A stretch of 64,000 nt of DNA from Aedes albopictus (taxonomy: Eukaryota; Arthropoda; Insecta; Diptera; Culicidae). Position numbers and translations under genes: made by a program. The DNA lies in contig NC_085137.1 in NCBI RefSeq assembly GCF_035046485.1, positions 445,908,334 to 445,972,333 on the forward strand, given 5' to 3'. Of this stretch, positions 57,359-64,000 are shown in pieces. The notes beneath the pieces are model-generated. The model saw only the letters and a list, made by a program, of their open reading frames with translations, had not been told where the DNA came from and searched no databases. Numbering within the stretch: the stretch's first letter is position 1; each line of letters begins with the position of its first letter.

Positions 57359-59094
57359 GCTGTGACAGTTTCCAAAAGAATTGCCAAAGAAATTTTCTAA
57401 AAATAATGCGGATAAATTCAGAAGAAAATGCATAAGGTATTGTCGAAGGAAGCTTTTAGAGTAATTGCTGAAGCGATTTCCGAATATTTTTAAAGATATT
57501 CCTTAACGATTTGCTGCAGCGATTACTGGAAAAGATTCAAACGAAATTTCTGATGAAATACTTCAGATATTTTTGCTAAAAATATTAACATACCTTCAAA
57601 AATTCTCACAGAAACGCCTCCAAGAAATTTTACTGGGATTCTTTCAGTAAATCCTATTAATACCTTTAAATATTTTTAGCAATAACACCCGTTTCGTCCG
57701 GATTCCTTTCACGAAACTTCTCAAGATTTTATCATGCATTTGTTCCAAGTGAAGAACTCCAACAATTCTTTCTTGGATATCTTTTACGATTTATCTAGGA
57801 ATAACTTCAAGAACTTTTTTTCATAAATTTCTCCAAGATTTCTTAAGGAATTTCTTCAGTAATATGTATTTCCAAGAATTCCATAAAAAGTTTCTAAAAG
57901 ATTTCCACAAACGATTCCATCGAAGCTACCCCACATCTTTCCTAGGAATCCTAGGAAATATTTGATGGCTTTCTTGAAGTATTACTTTTGCAATGCCTCA
58001 AATGGTTTTTCTTGAAGTCCTTACATCTTACAAGGTCTTCTTACGAATTTGTTCAATCATTTCTTTAGTTATACCTGCGGGAATTTCTTCACTTCTTCAA
58101 AAATTTCTCCAATAATTGATGTAGGAAATTGTCCAAAGATTGCTTAGGCAATTTTTTCAAGTCCTCTTGCACAATTCGTTCAAGAATCCTTGAAAAAAAA
58201 ATCCAGTGAAGATTTAATATTTTTCTCCAGGGATTTTTTCAAGCAACGTTACAAAGACTCGTTCATGGATTTCTCAAAGTTTTCCTGCAAAAATTTCCCA
58301 AATGATTCCTGGAGAAATATCCTCAGAAATTCCCCCAAGGCATCCTGCAGAAATTCTTCCAAGGGGATGTATAGGAATTGTTTTGAATATTATTTTTTAT
58401 TTACTTCAAAGAATTTGAAAGGAATTGTTTGGGGTTTTCACCATTGATTGCATTGAGAAATGAGCTAGGCATTTCATCATTAGTCTTTTTTTTTTTTTTT
58501 CAAAAAACCCTTTGCTTTCATCTTTAGGCGTAATCCTTCAAGAATTCTCAAAGATACCTCTCAAATCATTCAAATGATTCTTTTCAATGGTTCCTTTAGA
58601 AATTCCTCCAAAAATTCCTACAAGCATTCCTACAACGATTTTTACGAGAATTCGTCTAAAATTCCTATAGAAAATCTTATCCAAAAAATGATCCAATTAG
58701 GTATGGCTTCAAGCATGATCTCTGAAATTCATGAAAGATTCATAAGGAACTCCTGCGATCCCTTCTTGGAGAAATCTTTCAAAGAATTCTTAGAGAAATT
58801 CCTTAAGGTTCATCTGAAGGATTCCTTGAAGGACTTCATGACGAAATCCTTGAAGGACTTTATGAAGAAATCCGAAGAGGTATTCCTAAACGAATGCTTG
58901 AAGAAATTCCTAAAAAATCTTTGACGGAATTCATGAAGGATTTCTTGAAAAGTTCCTGAAGAAATGCTTGGAAGAGTTTCTAGAGAAATCATTGTAAGTG
59001 TTTCTAAATCTATACTTAGAAGAATTTCTGAAGCAATCCTAGAAAAAAAGTTCCTAAGTTAATCTTAGATTAACGTTTGTGGAAGCCTCTGAAA

Positions 59095-60050
59095 TAACTG
59101 CTAGATAAATCGTAAAAGATATCCCCGGAGGCCAGGTAAATATTTACCTTGCCCGAAGGGATTCCCGCAGAATTTTGATTTCTAGCACCTTTTTTCTTGT
59201 ATTTTGGGGCCCCTGTAGGTACAAAAAGTAATCACCAAACTAATCAAAACCAGTCTTGCGAATAATCGCGACCATCACGAGACAATCACTTGAACCGCTT
59301 TCTGGAGTCACCGTTCCCAAGGTGATACGAACCAGCTAACATGTCACGCCTGGAATGACAAACATGTTGTGGGTTCCACCCTTCGCAGCTTTGCAGCGAT
59401 AGCAGTTGCTGAGTATGCTTCAGGCGGGTTGCAAGAGAATCAATCTCTCTGAGCAACGATGCATAACGGGCGAAGTGAGAGCGTTTGCCGTAGCCAGGGC
59501 GAACTGCGTGGTGCGCTCAATGTGTGCGTTTGAACTGAGCTATGCAAAACGAATAGGATTTATGACGTAGTACCGCGCTTGTGATAATACACATGCATAG
59601 TTTTACATGCTGTTGCGCGTGCATCTGCTTGAGGCGACGGAGAGAGTCACGACACTCACATGAGCCGTATCCAAGTCAGGATGATTGTAGCAAAACAAGG
59701 GTGACCGGGTGACTATGATGGGATTCTGTCTTTTCTGGTGTTAGCGACTGTAGAGAGAGCGAATCAGAAACCGCAGAGACAGAGTGACACAAGCTTGGTG
59801 TTTATCAGCTTTTTTGTGACTTGTACGCTGATGCTTCGCGACACTGATCAAAACTAAACTAACTTAACTACTTGAATAAAGTGTACACATTTACAATTGG
59901 TAATTGAAGGACTTCAAATGAGCCATCTGTGTGTTCCATTCCAAAAAATCTTGATAATCACGAAGCGGCCCCTATATACCTATCAGCAGATTTGCTAGTA
60001 TGTATTGAACTTTTACTTTAGGAAACTTTCGCTATTTCAAGAACTTCATT
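59095..60050. other. No gene seen
   Basis: Higher GC than the arrays to its left, with no open frame of interest. Composition resembles a retroelement leader or LTR-like sequence, but I found no terminal repeats. Confidence 0.3.
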
Positions 60051-60059
60051 CAAACTAGT

Positions 60060-60420
60060 GTTAGAAACTTTCTCTGATTTGAAGCCCCCCCCCCTGAATT
60101 CGGGGCCCGGTGTGGACCACACCCTCCGCACCCCTTGATACGCCACTGTTTGCGCCTGTCAGGGCCTTTGCAGTCTCATGACTTGTGTCCTGGTTCCAGA
60201 CAACAAAAGTAAACCTCCGGTGGCTCGTGGAACTCAGGTGACATACGCACCAGCCAACCTTTTTCTTCCCTCCTTTAACGGACATTTTCACGTCCGCCAC
60301 AGGTAGCTGAACCGAAGCTATCTGTGTCCCTGCTGGTGCTGTTGCATATCCGAGCGCCGTTGAGCTAATATAGAAACGTCATCAGCCAGTTCGAAGTCAT
60401 TTAGATACTCCATGGTAATG
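60060..60420 (-). pseudogene. Non-LTR ORF1 (nucleocapsid-like) fragment
   Basis: On the minus strand, one frame reads MADVKMSVKGGKKKVGWCVC. After a frame change the next reads VYFCCLEPGHKS, stop, DCKGPDRRK, which matches a CCHC zinc knuckle (C-x2-C-x4-H-x4-C) of LINE ORF1 proteins. One frameshift and one stop in the knuckle make it inactive. Confidence 0.6.
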
Positions 60421-60783
60421 GGTTGTCATAGGAACCCACTGCTTAATTACGTCACCTCTAAAAATATGGTCATACCCCTTTTTCCAACATAGCCTTCCTT
60501 AGCATTACACCTGGAGCTCACCACAGCAGATGGAATCGCAAATCGACGCTCAACACTTTTCGTCATCAACAATGTACGGTACCGGCGACCGCCATGGTAC
60601 ACCTTATAGCGACTGAAGCAACCGGATGTCGCCTAAGCATACGCGCAGAATAGAATCTCGAGGCAGCGTTGCCAGATGGGGGTGAGCTCGATGTGTCCCT
60701 TCTAGAGAATTGCTGGATAGCAGTAAAAGCTGCCATCAACGACGCAACCGAGAGCACCATCGCGTACGTAGAAAGGAGTCAAC

Positions 60784-60932
60784 CAAGGTATTTACATATT
60801 CTAATGTAGTCTTAGATGTCAAAACTGGCAGAGCGGCCATTATTTTTTCACCGTTCCTTTGAAATTTCGCTTCCTCTGCTTTTCTCCACAAACTGAACGT
60901 CATGCTCAACCTTACAATATATAAAAACCTTG
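60784..60932. mobile_element. hAT-like MITE with 8-bp duplication, copy B
   Basis: Starts CAAGGTATTTACATATT and ends with the complement of CAAGGTTTTTATATATT. The 8-base duplication gagtcaac is at 60776-60783 and 60933-60940. It is the reverse orientation of copy A (47181-47366) and about 37 bp shorter. Joining the LINE frame across it restores continuity. Confidence 0.9.
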
Positions 60933-61306
60933 GAGTCAACGAAGCGAGTCGTTCGACGAGGAGTGCAAAGCGATTTTGGAGGAGAATAACGCAGTGCAAA
61001 CGGTAATGCTGCAGCAAGAAACCCGACAGAATGTGAAAAGTTACAACCAGAATCGGAAACAGCAGATCCACCTTTTTTGGGAGAAAAAGCGCCACATGGA
61101 AGAATAGGAGTGAGAAGAAATGGAACTGCTCTGCCGTTACCAAGAAACGCGAAAGTTCTACCAGAAACTCAACGCATCTCGCAACGACTTCGTGCCACGA
61201 ACTGAAATATGCAGGGATAAGGACGGGGGCCTCCTGATGGACGGACGTGCATCTCGATGAACATCTGAATGGCGTGGAGAACCGGTTAATGGGGTACGTT
61301 CGGTGT

Positions 61307-62128
61307 AGTACTAGATTTGTAGTAATGAGCTGAATTTTTGTATGCTGAGAAGGTCAATTCTCCGTTTCTGCAATGAAATGGTGCAAAAAGCGTGGGTATT
61401 ATTATTCCTTGCCTAATTAGATGCTGTTTGAGCAAAACTTTGGATAACTATGTTGTTTATGTTGCAAGAAATGGAGAAAACAACAACAGTGTTGCCCAAA
61501 GTTTTGCTCAAACAGCATCAAATTAAGCAAGGAATAATAATACCCACGCTTTTTGCACCATTTCATTGCAGAAACGGAGAATTGACCTTCTCAGCATACA
61601 AAAATTCAGCTCTGTTACCGATAGCAACGAGGTCATGATGACGATCATGAAACGGTCATAGGTGGCTATGCATTGAAAAAAAAAATCTGTCATTACTTCA
61701 AAAACTTTCAAGCGAAGCATAAGCAATTAAACCAAAAACCCAAACCTTCAAACCTCGAAAATTCAAACCTACTGTCCCGAAATTAGTCCTCCCAAATCAA
61801 GATTTCCGAACTGAACCGGACCCCTGAAATCCGCAAGAGAAATACCGTAGCGACATTATCTGGTTGTTGGCATCCGGTACGGTCCGTCTCCCGGAAAGAG
61901 GTCCCCGATCGCTGGCATCTGGTACCATCCGCCTCTCTGAAGGAAGTCCCTAGTTGCCGATACCGGATACGGACTCCCGGAAGGTACGTCCCGAGAATCG
62001 ACCGAACCCCTTAAGTGTCCCTGTTGCTGACATTTGGTCCCTCTCTCCGGCAGGTACGTCCCGAGAATCGATCGAACCCCTGAAGTGTCCCCTGTTGCTG
62101 ACAAGCTCATTACTACAAATCTAGTACT
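61307..62128. mobile_element. Nested inverted-repeat element inside the LINE
   Basis: The outer inverted repeat (about 24 bp, agtactagatttgtagtaa) is at 61307-61330 and 62105-62128. Inside, 61322-61618 forms a second palindrome with arms of about 115 bp (gctgaatttttgtatgctga and complement). Both lie within the LINE ORF2 fragment. Confidence 0.65.
61868..62103. repeat. Tandem repeat, about 70 bp, GC-rich
   Basis: Blocks with ggtacgtcccgagaatcga, cgaacccc and gtccc.tgttgctgac recur 70 bases apart (61983 and 62053), preceded by two more diverged units starting near 61880 and 61920. Part of the nested element. Confidence 0.6.
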
Positions 62129-62735
62129 TCACAGATCTGTCCTATTGTGAAGATCTGGGGAACCGAACAGCTATCGGAGGAAGGAAGGGACAACCTGGCC
62201 AATTCACAAGAAAGGCGACCATTTAAAATGTGAGAACTTCTAAGTGATCACCATTCTGAATGCTGCCTACAAAGTGCTATCCCAGATCATCTTCCGTCGT
62301 CTGTCACCTAAAACGAATGAGTTCGTGGGAAGTTATCAGGCTGGCTTCATCGACGGCCGGTCGACAACGGATCAGATATTCACTGTATGGCAAATCCTCC
62401 AGAAATACCGTGAATACCAGGTCCCAACGCATCACCTGTTCATCGACTTCAAAGCGGTATACGACAGTATTGACCGCGCAGAGCTATGGAAAATCATGGA
62501 CAAAAACGGCTTTCCTGATGGGAAGCTGACCAATGTGACGAGCCGGGCTCTAAAACCGAAGCACGATTTTTACGAAATCCGGTCATTTTTTGTAATTTGC
62601 GGGCATGGATATTATTGACAGTACATTTGGAACGGTGGCAGAGCTACACCCGCAAAAGTTTTACGGGTTTTTCATCCTTTTTCGATTTTTTGGGTATATT
62701 TCGGCTTGATAAAACTTGTGTCGCCTCCTGCCCTC

Positions 62736-62795
62736 AGTTAATTACTGTGAAAGTTCTCATTGAACACTAAGATACGAAGCAGGCTTAATCCTAGT
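62736..62795 (+). mobile_element. Feilai-like SINE tail fragment
   Basis: ctcagttaattactgtgaaa, gaacactaagatacgaagca and ggcttaatcc match the tail of the Feilai-like copies. No head or B box. It follows the LINE fragment, as does the tail fragment at 12853. Confidence 0.5.
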
Positions 62796-62799
62796 TCGG

Positions 62800-63540
62800 A
62801 CGGTACACTATGCAGAGGAGTAGGTACTAAGAAGTCGTGTTGACCTTGGTTGCCTGGAACAGCACCCTCGGTTGCCCCCAGCAATCATTAGAAGAAAAAC
62901 CCGATTTAATCCGCCTATGGTGCACAGGACCCCTCTTACACTTATTAAAATTATTGTTGTATTATTTGTATTTAACATATTTGTTTTGTGGAATTGACCA
63001 AAAGTTCTAGAAAATATTATGGATTTGGCATCTAGTGGATTGGTTTCCAAAATAGCATCATGGACCATGGACTAAACTACCAGAAATGCCAGACACTTCC
63101 TAGAGTCTTGTATGGAATGTTTAAAAAATAGCTTACATATTCTGGAATTTTGTATCTTTTATTAACTGCTGAAAGATCTTGAATCGATTAACAAATGGAT
63201 AAGAAAATCAGCGAGATACACTTTGTCTAAATCAGTCAATTAAATTAGCTCCGAAGTACTTGGTATTCATGGTTATGGTGTAAAAACGACAAAAATGATA
63301 TATCTACTAAGTTAATCAGTTTTGGATTTAGCTAGTTATTTTGGCTGTCTGGTTCTTCAAAGCTTTCATTTAACATATTGTTAGTTTCCATAAAATTCCT
63401 GTGTATTTGTAATTTGTTATTTATAATTTTGTTGAAAACAATAACCTGCTAGTATACACTTTGTATGAGGTCAGCATCATTTATTGAAAAATAATTTTCC
63501 ATAGACTGGTCAAAAACAAATGCACGATAACAAGTAAATT
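62800..63540. other. No gene seen
   Basis: AT-rich. There are weak resemblances to the satellite unit that follows (for example cgaagtacttgg at about 63253), which may be decayed edge monomers. Confidence 0.3.
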
Positions 63541-64000
63541 AAATTAAAAAAAAAGAATTTATTGAAATACTCTTCTTAAGATATCTCAGTAATCAAATGT
63601 CGAATCGAAATAAAATTTCAGGACCTTATACAAGCATATTGTAGCTTTTATTTGGTGCTTAGAGAACCCAAATTGGTTGACAGATGGCTGAGATATTTAT
63701 TATGGTACCCTACCCTTGGTCAAAAATCTCTCAAAAAGTTAACCTGTATTACTCCCAAGTACTCTTTAAAAGATATCTCGGTAACCAAATGTCCAATCCT
63801 AATGAAATTGTATAGGGTTCTACTAGAATGTTGTAGCTTTTATTTGGTGCCAGGATAACCGAAATCGGTTGACAGACGGCTAAGATATTTATTATGATAC
63901 TTTTGGTCAAAAATCTCAAAAGGTTTAGTTGTATAAATCTGAAGTACTCTTCGAAAGATATCTCTGTAACCAAATGTCCAATCGAAATAAAATTTCTGGG
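63540..64000 (+). repeat. Satellite-like tandem repeat, about 185-192 bp, reaching window edge
   Basis: The word gatatctc.gtaa.caaatgt starts at 63580, 63772 and 63957, so the spacings are 192 and 185 bp. Between them are further conserved blocks: gtagcttttatttggtgc and ggttgacagacggct-agatatttattatg. At least two full monomers and part of a third are present and the array continues past 64000. Confidence 0.8.

Larger units (their letters stand above)
55440..59090. repeat. Degenerate 12-mer array (gaatttctcc type)
   Basis: Variants of agaatttcttca and aggaattcctcc recur over about 3.6 kb, more decayed than at 36560-41240. They are interrupted by a SINE (55752-56006) and a perfect hairpin (57242-57358). 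The minus- and plus-strand frames at 58190-58992 are repeat translations. Confidence 0.65.
60550..62530 (+). pseudogene. Non-LTR retrotransposon ORF2, broken by nested insertions
   Basis: Parts in order: an endonuclease-to-RT linker (about 60660-60780, ELDVSLLENCWIAVKAAI), then after the MITE SFDEECKAILEENNAVQTVM and ELLCRYQETRKFYQKLNAS (to about 61260). After a second insertion come VKIWGTEQL and ITILNAAYKVLSQIIFRRLS, SYQAGFIDGRSTTDQIF, HHLFIDFKAVYDSID (to 62530). It stops before the catalytic aspartate pair. Related to 11965-12840. Several stops and shifts. Confidence 0.8.

Overview
The window looks like nuclear DNA from a culicine mosquito, most likely the genus Aedes. It is AT-rich and gene-poor. 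It carries tRNA-headed SINEs of the Feilai type, a mariner-like element with the D37E spacing reported from mosquitoes, Lian/LOA-type non-LTR retrotransposons with an RNase H domain, and many small inverted-repeat elements. The species call is inference; no database was searched.

The one clearly recognisable cellular gene is Cbl, the E3 ubiquitin ligase, on the minus strand. Six exons between 14068 and 4020 encode the end of the EF-hand, the SH2 domain, the linker helix and the whole RING finger (267 codons plus a stop). Exon phases agree at every junction. The RING is split by an 8.8-kb intron (4170-12983) filled with transposon debris. The last exon either stops at 4020-4022, giving a short Cbl, or is spliced from a GT at 4028 into exons not seen here. 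The 5' exons (four-helix bundle, first part of the EF-hand) were not found. A second possible gene at 23103-23536 is tiny: TATA box, signal peptide, 62-nt intron, 47-residue Cys-containing product, AATAAA.

The remainder is repeats. 1-8 kb: degenerate repeats, a TIR element and SINEs. 9-13 kb: a 0.9-kb element with 21-bp flanking direct repeats, and a LINE fragment. 14.4-15.5 kb: a 25-bp minisatellite. 17-23 kb: palindromic and foldback elements and a roughly 145-bp repeat family with later insertions. 23.9-26.3 kb: a broken Lian copy. 27-34 kb: tRNA-like sequences, hairpin elements and a degenerate 12-mer array. 35-42 kb: a LINE fragment, then about 4.7 kb of degenerate 12-mers, possibly inside a large inverted-repeat element. 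43-47 kb: a foldback element, then a mariner nested in another TIR element. 47-52 kb: a nearly full-length but dead Lian copy carrying two small 8-bp-TSD elements. 54-59 kb: LINE pieces and another degenerate array with a perfect 53-bp hairpin. 60-64 kb: LINE fragments with nested elements, and the start of a roughly 190-bp satellite running off the right edge.

Apart from Cbl and the small candidate gene, every coding stretch I could identify belongs to a disabled transposable element. Long open frames inside the degenerate arrays and the minisatellite follow from repeat arithmetic, not from genes.
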